Shown here piece after piece: positions 48,011-55,216 of a stretch of DNA of 64,000 nt. Made by a program: the position numbers and the translations under genes. The DNA is from Verrucomicrobiota bacterium. GTDB taxonomy: Bacteria > Verrucomicrobiota > Verrucomicrobiia > Limisphaerales > UBA1319. Below the pieces are notes generated by a model. It was not told where the DNA came from, did not search any database, and worked only from the letters and a program-made list of their open reading frames with translations. The stretch is from positions 1 to 64,000 of the forward strand of contig JAKLHY010000036.1 in assembly GCA_022709905.1 (NCBI GenBank), in the 5' to 3' direction. Position 1 is the stretch's first letter, and each line of letters starts with the position of its first letter.

Positions 48011-48104
48011 ACCCGCCCGCCAGGCAAGAGCATTCTCCCGAAAGGGTCAGTGACAACGCTGAGCTCGGTAGCAGCCCATCCAGGGTAGATCCCGGTGAAG
48101 CGGC

Positions 48105-49538
48105 TCAGCCTTCCTCAACCAACTTCATACCGAGCAGGCGGACGAGATGGCGCGCGGTGTCCATGTGGTCATCGTAGAACACCACCCGGTGCAGGAGGGT
48201 CATGGCGTCTTCGCTGTCAATGGCGCTGCTCCAATTGGCGGCCATCGTCGCCGCGTCGCGGACTTCGGTGACGATCTGGGTCCGGCAGGCGCGGATGGAC
48301 TTGGTCGGAACCTCGACAATCTTGCCGGTCGAGGCCAGGAGGGTCTCGAGGTTCACCAGCTTGGTGCGGGTGATAGTCTGGCCCACGCGGTACAGGACTT
48401 CCGGGACGCAGCCGCTCCCACCGACCTCGGAATGCCCGCGCAAGAGGTAGGGCGCTTCCTTGCCCCCCACTCCCTCCATCTTCAATGGGGCGGTGCAGTG
48501 GGCCGTCCACAGCACATTGCGCGAGGTGTCGAACGTGGCGTTGCCCTGGAAGCCTGCGCGATCGATCACGTACTGGAACAGCATCATCGTCAACAGCGAG
48601 TCCATATCGCCCTCGCAGGCCGCGGGGATGCCCGCGTCGCGGAGCCGGGCGAAGCCCAGGCAGGGGAATCCCTTGGGCAGCCAGCCCATGCAGGTGCCGA
48701 TCGCCAGCCCCTGGGCTTGTTCCCGCTCGACGAGCTGTTGCAGGGCCACGCTGACACGGGCCGCCTTGTTGATGTCGTCGGCGCCAGGCTCGATGATTTC
48801 CTTGGCCCCCCGGGTCCAACGTTCGGCCTCGGCTCGAACGGCGGCAGCGTCGGCCCTGTCAATGAGTTCCCCAAAGGCTTTCTCCTCGACGGCAACCACC
48901 TCGGTTCCCAGTCGTTTCTTGACCTCCTCCGGCGTCTGGGCGGGCTTTGTCCCTCGAGCCGGCGGGAAAAGCAGAATCCGGCTCTGCCGCATTAACGGGA
49001 TGACTCGGAGCAGGCGCAGGGCGCGTTCGAGCTCGTTGTAGTCGCTGGTAGGAAAGAGGGTCACCGGTCTCCCCTGGCGCTGCCAACGGTGGGCGTACAT
49101 CCAGTCATGACCACTCGCCGGGAGAGAGAACACGATCATGGGATGCACGCCGTCGAGAATCGGCTGCACTACCGGCGTCAGGGCGAAGATCTGCAGGTTG
49201 ATGACGAGCACGGGCGTCTTGGGTCCGAACTGTTTCAGGAGGGTCGCGGTCTGCTCGGAGGTCGTGGCCTGTCCGATGGTCAACTCAATGTTGCCCAAGT
49301 CCTTCTCGGCCTTCGCCAGCCGGGCCTTCATGGCTTCAAACTGCGTGGCGTCGGCTCCCCAACCGCGGTCAGCCGGACCCGGGGCGCCGGTGAAAATGAC
49401 CCCAATTCGGGCCTTTTGCCGCAATCGAGGCGGCGGCATTTCTCCGGCACGGGCGTAGCTGAGGCTGGCAGTGGAAAGCACCAGCCCGGCGGCCACGCCG
49501 GTCTGTATAAACTCGCGTCGCGTGCACTGGTCACACAT
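48105..49538 (-). CDS. Tat-exported L-fucose isomerase-like protein
   Basis: The 477-residue protein begins with a Tat signal (TRREFIQTGVAAGLVLSTAS) preceded by a strong ribosome binding site (GGGGGAGATT before ATG 49538). The rest follows the fucose/arabinose isomerase fold: IGVIFTGAPGPADRGW, TPVLVINLQIFALTPVVQPI, the metal-ligand region AACEGDMDSLLTMMLFQYV, and GHSEVGGSGC near the third ligand. Cytoplasmic FucI is about 590 residues, so this is a shorter relative. Ketol isomerases normally act inside the cell. An exported, probably diverged version may bind or process free sugars in the periplasm, or have another function. Intact. Confidence 0.72.
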   Translation of the reverse strand: MCDQCTRREFIQTGVAAGLVLSTASLSYARAGEMPPPRLRQKARIGVIFTGAPGPADRGWGADATQFEAMKARLAKAEKDLGNIELTIGQATTSEQTATLLKQFGPKTPVLVINLQIFALTPVVQPILDGVHPMIVFSLPASGHDWMYAHRWQRQGRPVTLFPTSDYNELERALRLLRVIPLMRQSRILLFPPARGTKPAQTPEEVKKRLGTEVVAVEEKAFGELIDRADAAAVRAEAERWTRGAKEIIEPGADDINKAARVSVALQQLVEREQAQGLAIGTCMGWLPKGFPCLGFARLRDAGIPAACEGDMDSLLTMMLFQYVIDRAGFQGNATFDTSRNVLWTAHCTAPLKMEGVGGKEAPYLLRGHSEVGGSGCVPEVLYRVGQTITRTKLVNLETLLASTGKIVEVPTKSIRACRTQIVTEVRDAATMAANWSSAIDSEDAMTLLHRVVFYDDHMDTARHLVRLLGMKLVEEG

Positions 49539-49854
49539 AATCTCCCCCTCCGGTTCGTGTTATTCGTTGGTTTCTCGGTTTGGCAATGGACACCAGGCCC
49601 TTCAACCGCCGGCATCAAGTGTCGTGGCCAAAAGGCCGGAAACAACGATGTTCATCCATGTGTCAGTTGTCAAGACTGTTTTTTGACGCGCGGCTCACGT
49701 TGGACGTCCCGCGCGGTCTTAAGACGAAGTGACCGTCCCATTTGCCGTGCAAAGAGGTGCGATCTGGGGAAGCGTGGATAGCGTCAATTCGCTGAAAGAT
49801 TCGCCCCAGTCTACGGTTCATATGAATAGGACGATAATAACAACCGTGAGGGCT
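49539..49854. other. Divergent intergenic region
   Basis: The 316 bases between the divergent isomerase and S8 protease genes must hold both promoters, but no convincing -35/-10 pair was picked out. GCGCGG and CCGCGC near 49685-49710 form a 6-bp stem. In-frame upstream codons of the protease (including ATG 49822) lie here but do not begin a signal peptide. Confidence 0.3.
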
Positions 49855-51438
49855 ATGAACCGTTTTTCTTTTCTCGCCGCCTGGGCGCTGGTCGCCAGCC
49901 CGTGGGTTTTGTTAGCTCAAGGGAATTCCTGTAAAAACGTGGCGAGCACCACGCCCGATTACTCCTGCTGGAACGGGACCAACTGCCTGGACTATCTCGA
50001 ACCGGCGCCTATCGGGATCGATGCTCGGTATGCCTGGCGGTTTCCCGGGGGAAGGGGCGCCGGGATCAAAGTGTTCGATGTCACAGGCAGTTATCGTTTT
50101 AGCCATGAGGATTTGCCCGCCCCCTTCTTCCCTTTGAATCCGTCACTGCCCCCCGCGGACTACGAACACGAGACCGGCGCCGTGGGCATCATCGTCGCTT
50201 GCGACAATGGCTACGGGGTGACTGGCATCGCGAATCAGGCGCAAGTCGGATTTCAAAGACCTTTGGACAAACGAGCCGATGATGATGAGCGGGACCTCTT
50301 CTCCCGGGGCATTAGTAACGCGGTGTCAATGCTCAACCCGGGCGACGTCATTTGGATTTCTGGAGATATGAGCGGAGCGCCGACTAACGATGCGGCTACC
50401 GCGGTATGCGCCCACAAAAATTATGGCCACGTCCCCATCGAATGGGAGCAGTGGGAATTTGAAGCCATTTCAGCCGCAACGCGGAAGGGCATCATCTTCT
50501 GTGAAGCGGCTGGCAATGGGGAGATGAATCTTGATGATGATCGGTATGAAGGGAAATTCGACCGGTCGGCGCGCGATTCTGGCGCCATTATTGTCGGAGC
50601 CGGTCAGTCCCCAAGATTCGGGTTCACCCGGCGATATGATCCAGATTGTCTCCTCCTCCCATTGGTGGAACGCGCCCCTCATTACTGGTGCGGCTATGGG
50701 ACCCGGGTCGATGTCCAGGGACGAGGGGACAGCATCTCCACAACGGGGATAGGATCAAATGTTCTCCCCACGGGTTGGGCAGCGAATTCAAACGAGCTTT
50801 ACACAGCCGGATACGGCGGCACGTCCGGCGCCACGCCGATGGTGGCTGGGGCTGTGGCGTGTATCCAGGGGTTTCTCAAGGCACAGGGCCGGCCGGTCCT
50901 GACACCGGTCGAAATGCGCGACCTGCTGGTGGCCACGGGCATCCCCCAACAGCAGGCGGATGTGACGGGAGACGGCGTGGTCGACGTTCGCCACATCGGT
51001 CCCCTGCCCAACCTGCGTGCCGCCATCAACGCCCTACTCCCCACAAGCCTGGCCGCCGGTCACTTCAATAACGATTCCTACGAAGACCTCGCCATCGGGG
51101 TGTGGGCGCGCTATGGATGTGCGGACCGAGATCTCCTCCCCGGATACATCCTGGCGTTTTATGGAAAAGGCCTGATCGGCCTGGAGTCAACGGACTTCGC
51201 TACGTTCCCCGGACTCGCCTCACCGGGACCCGTCCGGATCACCTCGATTCGCCGACAGGGGAATCTGGTGACCCTACGCTGGGACTGTGATCACGGCCGT
51301 TATCAGTTGCAGAAAAAGGCCAGTCTGGTGGCCAATTGGGTCGATGTCGGCAACCCGGTCAGCGGCAATTTTATCGCCCTAACGGTGACCGATGCCGTGG
51401 CGTTTTACCAGATTGTCAGCCTGCCGTTGTTCGAGTGA
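49855..51438 (+). CDS. Secreted subtilisin-like serine protease (S8)
   Basis: ATG 49855 is chosen because it starts a signal peptide (NRFSFLAAWALVASPWVLLA) and follows a GTGAGGG site; ATG 49822 is an alternative. The catalytic set is visible: Asp75 in IKVFDVTGSYRFSHEDL, His105 in DYEHETGAVGIIV, oxyanion Asn221 in CEAAGNGEM, and Ser324 in GYGGTSGATPMVAGAV. The N-terminal part has four cysteines (NSCKN, YSCWN, NCLDY and later VCAHK). There is no long pro-domain before the catalytic domain. After about residue 400 comes a dockerin-like DVTGDGVVDVRHIG segment, and the end (VTLRWDCDHGRYQLQKKASL ... AFYQIVS) is the C-terminal module shared in this window. 527 residues, intact. Confidence 0.85.
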   Translation: MNRFSFLAAWALVASPWVLLAQGNSCKNVASTTPDYSCWNGTNCLDYLEPAPIGIDARYAWRFPGGRGAGIKVFDVTGSYRFSHEDLPAPFFPLNPSLPPADYEHETGAVGIIVACDNGYGVTGIANQAQVGFQRPLDKRADDDERDLFSRGISNAVSMLNPGDVIWISGDMSGAPTNDAATAVCAHKNYGHVPIEWEQWEFEAISAATRKGIIFCEAAGNGEMNLDDDRYEGKFDRSARDSGAIIVGAGQSPRFGFTRRYDPDCLLLPLVERAPHYWCGYGTRVDVQGRGDSISTTGIGSNVLPTGWAANSNELYTAGYGGTSGATPMVAGAVACIQGFLKAQGRPVLTPVEMRDLLVATGIPQQQADVTGDGVVDVRHIGPLPNLRAAINALLPTSLAAGHFNNDSYEDLAIGVWARYGCADRDLLPGYILAFYGKGLIGLESTDFATFPGLASPGPVRITSIRRQGNLVTLRWDCDHGRYQLQKKASLVANWVDVGNPVSGNFIALTVTDAVAFYQIVSLPLFE

Positions 51439-51462
51439 TTAGCTCACTCGAGGGTGTTTTTT
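51432..51462 (+). terminator. Intrinsic terminator overlapping two convergent stop codons
   Basis: CGAGTGA (51432-51438), loop TTAGC, and TCACTCG (51444-51450) form a perfect 7-bp stem followed by AGGGTGTTTTTTAA. The protease stop TGA lies in the left arm and the sigma-factor stop (TGA on the minus strand, 51446-51444) in the right arm. The T-run serves the plus strand. Confidence 0.75.
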
Positions 51463-52109
51463 AACAACCGGATTTCCTTTTTGAGCATCCTCCCGATCCG
51501 ATGTTTCGCGAGGTAGACTCGCCCCATGTGGACGCCGAGCGTTTGGGCAACTTTTTGAGCCGGCCATGACTCGACGCAGTAGAGGTCAAATATCTGTAAT
51601 TGCGCGGGATCAACCTGGCGTTTAACACGCTCCATCGCCGTGGTTAACAAATGGTCTTCCCACTCCTCGTCCCAGATCGTTTCGAGATCAAACCCGGCGG
51701 GATCAGGAATTCTCTCCATGGTGGACGTCCGGTCAGGATTGCCGCCGGATGAGGTTGGGAGAAAATACGGCGCCCGGGGAGACGGGGGATGGGCGGCATC
51801 ACCTGGCTTTTGGCGCTTTTTGTACTGGTTGAGGATTCGCCAGTGGGTCAGCCGCAGCATCCAGCTCTTGAACGAACAGACCGTCGGATCATATTTAAAG
51901 CCCTCAATGTTTTTAGCCACGGATATGACCGTCTCCTGTACGATGTCTTGAGCCTCGGCATCGGTCAATCCCGCATTGCGCGCCGTGTTATAGATCAACT
52001 TCCAATAGGTCTCGAAAAACTTCTGCCAACTATCGCCATCCTCCCAGTCCTTCAGCCGGCTGAGGAGGCTTTCGCGGGTGGGGAGAAATGCATTGGATCC
52101 TGTCGCCAT
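51444..52109 (-). CDS. ECF-type RNA polymerase sigma factor
   Basis: ATG 52109 (MATGSNAFLPTRESLLSRLK) is chosen over an upstream start. The 221-residue protein has sigma region 2 (WQKFFETYWKLIYNTARNAG, AQDIVQETVISVAKNIEGFK, FKSWMLRLTHWRILNQYKKR). A longer than usual linker with Pro/Ser/Gly follows, then region 4 (LQIFDLYCVESWPAQKVAQT, LGVHMGRVYLAKHRIGRMLK). It is the subtype found next to Ser/Thr kinases in Verrucomicrobiota and Planctomycetota. The kinase gene lies 229 bases upstream on the same strand, so phosphorylation control of the sigma factor is a reasonable inference. No anti-sigma gene is present. Confidence 0.88.
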   Translation of the reverse strand: MATGSNAFLPTRESLLSRLKDWEDGDSWQKFFETYWKLIYNTARNAGLTDAEAQDIVQETVISVAKNIEGFKYDPTVCSFKSWMLRLTHWRILNQYKKRQKPGDAAHPPSPRAPYFLPTSSGGNPDRTSTMERIPDPAGFDLETIWDEEWEDHLLTTAMERVKRQVDPAQLQIFDLYCVESWPAQKVAQTLGVHMGRVYLAKHRIGRMLKKEIRLLKNTLE

Positions 52110-52338
52110 AGCCTTGTTCGATTGTTCCACAAAAATAAGAACATCCGCAACCCACGATTCTTTCGAACAATCCAATGCAAATCGAAAAAAATTGGGCTCT
52201 CCCGAAAGAACCGGCGATCGGGCTGGTTATTACCTATGAGATGAAAACCAAGAATTGACCCCCTTCCCGCTGGAATTTCCCGCGGCAGGCCCGGGTGCTT
52301 TCTTTCGCGGCAGGCGTCAGGGTCAGTCCGCTAAATGA

Positions 52339-54354
52339 TCATTGGACTCGTATTGTTGGATTGGCGGACTGACTCCGCAACTGAATATCGTCCGAGGGCG
52401 GCAATCCGGCCCCAACACTGGGCGCCGCGCGCCACAGGCGTACGGTGCCGTCACTGCTGGAGCTGGCCAAGGTACTGCCATCTGGCGCAAAGGCGACCTG
52501 GGTAACCTGCCCCGCGTGCGCCTTTAGCGTAGCCACCTCGCGGAAGACCTGGAGATTCCATAGCCTGACCGTGCTATCCCAACTGCCCGAGGCCAACGTC
52601 CGGCCGTCGGGCGCGAACCCGAGTGAACTGACCATGGCCGCAACCCGACGCGAGGCTCTTCGCCAAAGACGCAACATTCCAGCGTTTGGATCGGTGGACA
52701 CCAGAAAGGCGCCATCAGGAGAGAAGGCCAACTGCTCCACCTTGATCCCAGCATCATGGCATGCGGATTCCTGGGGCGGATCGAGATCCCACCAGCGCAA
52801 TGTGCGATCCTCACCTCCACTAACCAACTGCCGTCCCTCCGGCGCAAAGGCTATAGCCCGGACGGCATCCGTGTGGCCAGCCAGCGTCGTCACCGCTCCC
52901 TGGGATTGGACGTTCCAAATCTTGACGGTATTATCGCGGCTGCCGGAGGCGAGCCACCGGCCGTTCGGGGAAAAGGTGACGGCATGAACATAACCCCGGT
53001 GTCCGGACAAGGTGGCCACCAACCGGCCAGAGGCGCTGTCCCAGAGCCTTAGGGAACAATCACTGCTGCCCGTGGCAATCAAGTTGCCATCCGGAGATAC
53101 AGCCACGGTCCAAACGGTTCCCGTATGGCCGCGCAAAGTCAGCCAGGCGTCGCTTTGTTGGCAGAGTTTTGCCAGGTAACGCCATTCAAAACCCAGCATA
53201 TCCAGCTGGCGCTGGCGATGCGCTTCCAACAGTTCACGCGCGCGGCTGACGTTTCCGCCATCCCACGCTTGCAGCGCCAGGTTCATATCGGCCACGTAGA
53301 GCTGTCGTGCTGTCGCCCGCGCCTGCCGCGCGGTATGCCACGAAAGCCCGGCGGCGATGGCCAACAGGGCAGCGATGATCAGGCCCGTCTTGGTGAGGAT
53401 GGCCAGTCGGCGCTCGACCAGACGCAACCGCCGGACCGAATGCCCCCGCTGCAGCAGCAGCAGGTCCGCAGCCATTTGCTGCGCGGATTGATACCGTCGG
53501 CTCGGGTCGGTGTGACAGGCCTTAAGAATAATCGCATTGAGCTCAAGCAGTCGGCCAGGATCCTCGAATTCGGCCAGATCGGCCGGCAATTTGGGGAATT
53601 CCTGACGATCCCGCTCCATGCTCATCTCATATAACACTTTGCCGAGGCTATAGAGGTCTGCCTGGGGTGTGCCCGGCCCCTCGGGCGCCAGAAAACCACT
53701 CGTGCCGACCGAAGACATCGTGGCGTCCATGCTGGCGATCAGCCACGGATCCGCCAGTTTGGGCACGCCGTGCACGAAGATGATATTGGATGGTTTCACA
53801 TCCCGGTGCACCAAACCATGCGCATGCAGATGCTCCAATGCTGTCGTCAGCGCCAAACCAACTTTAAGGCAGGCGTCAATGGGCAGTCGGTGGTCTTGAT
53901 CCAAGTCGGCCTTGAGGGTGTGGGGCACATAGGACTCGGGTTGAGGATTGACCGATTGCGTCAACGCAGAGAAAACCGCTCCGGAATCCGGAATGCCTCC
54001 ATGCCGTTGGACGCCCACGTCATCGCCCAGTTCCATCACATAATAGAAATATCCTGAGGCATCATTGCGTCCAACTTGCAGGATGTTCAACTGGCTGGGG
54101 TGCGCCCTCGATACCGGTTCGAATTTGCGGATGCCTTCGAACTCGCGTTCGTAAGGGCGACCCTGATCGAACGTTCGCCGGTGAATAATCTTAACGGCCC
54201 GGAATTCTCCCAGGATATTCCGCGCTATCCACACCTCTCCGTAACTACCGCGCCCGATGCAGCGCAGAAGCTTATGATCGGGCACCTCTGGAGGCGGATC
54301 GGTTGTTTGGCCGGAAGCCGCACCCCGAAAAGGATCTTCAGGCAAGATGGTCAT
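52339..54354 (-). CDS. Membrane Ser/Thr protein kinase with C-terminal WD40 propeller
   Basis: ATG 54354 (MTILPEDPF) is preferred over a TTG two codons upstream. The cytoplasmic kinase domain (about 28-300) has GRGSYGEVW, Lys55 (AVKII), HRDVKPSN (Asp185, Asn190) and an APE-type LAPEGPGTPQADLYSLGKVL. The DFG motif reads ADPWL: Asp202 is kept but Phe-Gly is replaced by Pro-Trp. After a transmembrane helix (LIIAALLAIAAGLSW) and a helical stretch come six WD40 repeats (about 405-650), such as LRGHTGTVWTVAVSPDGNLI and LASGSRDNTVKIWN. The fifth blade (LWRRASRRVAAMVSSLGFAP) is short by about a dozen residues. It probably acts with the ECF-type sigma factor encoded downstream. Confidence 0.87.
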   Translation of the reverse strand: MTILPEDPFRGAASGQTTDPPPEVPDHKLLRCIGRGSYGEVWIARNILGEFRAVKIIHRRTFDQGRPYEREFEGIRKFEPVSRAHPSQLNILQVGRNDASGYFYYVMELGDDVGVQRHGGIPDSGAVFSALTQSVNPQPESYVPHTLKADLDQDHRLPIDACLKVGLALTTALEHLHAHGLVHRDVKPSNIIFVHGVPKLADPWLIASMDATMSSVGTSGFLAPEGPGTPQADLYSLGKVLYEMSMERDRQEFPKLPADLAEFEDPGRLLELNAIILKACHTDPSRRYQSAQQMAADLLLLQRGHSVRRLRLVERRLAILTKTGLIIAALLAIAAGLSWHTARQARATARQLYVADMNLALQAWDGGNVSRARELLEAHRQRQLDMLGFEWRYLAKLCQQSDAWLTLRGHTGTVWTVAVSPDGNLIATGSSDCSLRLWDSASGRLVATLSGHRGYVHAVTFSPNGRWLASGSRDNTVKIWNVQSQGAVTTLAGHTDAVRAIAFAPEGRQLVSGGEDRTLRWWDLDPPQESACHDAGIKVEQLAFSPDGAFLVSTDPNAGMLRLWRRASRRVAAMVSSLGFAPDGRTLASGSWDSTVRLWNLQVFREVATLKAHAGQVTQVAFAPDGSTLASSSSDGTVRLWRAAPSVGAGLPPSDDIQLRSQSANPTIRVQ

Positions 54355-54416
54355 GACCAAAAACCTTCATCCCCACGTTGTCTTGAATATGTCCTACGCA
54401 CCCTTTTGGACTCACG

Positions 54417-54449
54417 ATTATAATGCCATCGCTCGTGCTTGGACGAGCG
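54417..54449 (-). promoter_or_regulatory. Candidate promoter and operator of the kinase gene
   Basis: On the minus strand a perfect TATAAT box lies at 54422-54417, about 62 bases before the kinase ATG. Just upstream, CGCTCGT (54430-54436) and ACGAGCG (54443-54449) form a perfect 7-bp inverted repeat with a six-base spacer covering the -35 position. No good -35 hexamer is visible, which suits an activator- or repressor-controlled promoter. The palindrome might instead be a weak terminator of the toxin-antitoxin unit. Confidence 0.4.
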
Positions 54450-54498
54450 TTGGATTTTAGCGCAAAAATTAATTCCGAAAATTATTTTGCACAGAACC

Positions 54499-54885
54499 TT
54501 ACCAAAGGGTGACAGCACCCAACCTCCGAAATGGAAGGTCCGGGGTTAACAGGGTGAAATCGTGGGTAATCGCTTGCGCACACAGCAGACGATCAAATGG
54601 ATCTCGGTGGATCGCCGGTAATTCGGCACTTCGGAAAAGAGACTCGAAATCGATCGGCTGCCGATGCAGGTCGAAAAACGCCTGCTGTTTGGGAATCCAG
54701 GTTCGCGGGGCTTCCGGCAAGGGCAGTTTGCTCGTCTGTTGCTTCAGCACGATCTCCCAAACCGTGGCATCGCTCAGGAAAAGCCGATTCGATTCGTCGT
54801 CCATGGCATCTCGGGCAGGTGCGGATATCCGGTCGGGTTCAGCCGCCAGCCAAAGAAAAGCGCAAGTGTCCAACAGCAGGTTCAC
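54499..54885 (-). CDS. PIN-domain ribonuclease toxin (VapC-like)
   Basis: The start is taken as GTG 54885, which overlaps the antitoxin stop (GTGA); a TTG three codons upstream is an alternative. The 128-residue protein has the PIN acidic residues: Asp in NLLLDTCAFLW, Glu in SDATVWEIVLKQ, and Asp in HRDPFDRLLCAQA, plus LLTPDLPFRRLG at the end. PIN toxins cleave tRNA or rRNA when released from their antitoxin. It is encoded directly after a Phd/YefM-type antitoxin, the usual order for this subgroup. Intact. Confidence 0.87.
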   Translation of the reverse strand: MNLLLDTCAFLWLAAEPDRISAPARDAMDDESNRLFLSDATVWEIVLKQQTSKLPLPEAPRTWIPKQQAFFDLHRQPIDFESLFRSAELPAIHRDPFDRLLCAQAITHDFTLLTPDLPFRRLGAVTLW

Positions 54886-55124
54886 AAGCCCCAATCCTTG
54901 AGTTCTGCCTTTGTCAATGGCGCCAAAGCCTCCTCGGGCACGTGAAAAGGCGCAGTAGCCAAGCGCCCAACTTTCGCTCGAGCTGAATGTCGGGATCGAT
55001 CGAGCGGAGATAGCCGGGCAATTGGACGTTTACCCCGCGCGATCAAGAATTCCTCGCCGGATTCGACTTTCGCCAAGTAGCGGGAGAGATGGGTCTTAGC
55101 ATCGTGCGTCGTGATCATCTTCAT
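54882..55124 (-). CDS. Phd/YefM-type antitoxin
   Basis: The 80-residue protein begins MKMITTHDAKTHLSRYLAKV, the typical N-terminal DNA-binding fold of Phd/YefM antitoxins, followed by GEEFLIARGKRPIARLSPLD. The C-terminus (HVPEEALAPLTKAELKDWGL) is the toxin-neutralising helix. It should bind both the PIN toxin and its own promoter, where a 9-bp direct repeat is present. Stop and toxin start overlap by four bases. Confidence 0.88.
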   Translation of the reverse strand: MKMITTHDAKTHLSRYLAKVESGEEFLIARGKRPIARLSPLDRSRHSARAKVGRLATAPFHVPEEALAPLTKAELKDWGL

Positions 55125-55132
55125 GTCGGAGA

Positions 55133-55168
55133 AAATTAGCGCAGACGAATCAACTTAGTCAACTTAGT
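55133..55168 (-). promoter_or_regulatory. Candidate promoter and direct repeats of the toxin-antitoxin operon
   Basis: On the minus strand TTGACT (55162-55157) and TAATTT (55138-55133) are separated by 18 bases. The expected start would fall only a few bases before the antitoxin ATG at 55124, giving an almost leaderless mRNA. The -35 box is inside two tandem copies of CAACTTAGT (55151-55159 and 55160-55168, plus-strand sequence), a likely antitoxin binding site. Confidence 0.5.
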
Positions 55169-55216
55169 TCAGTTACGATGGAATTTATTTGACCTGTGCA
55201 CTTTACAATCGGCGAG

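Noticed and set aside
49680..49715. GCGCGG/CCGCGC stem in the divergent gap as a terminator
   Set aside because: The adjacent T-run precedes rather than follows the stem on the plus strand, and only A residues follow on the minus strand.
52270..52320. Direct repeat CGCGGCAGGC upstream of the sigma factor as a mobile-element end
   Set aside because: Only two short copies about 30 bases apart, no inverted ends and no transposase.
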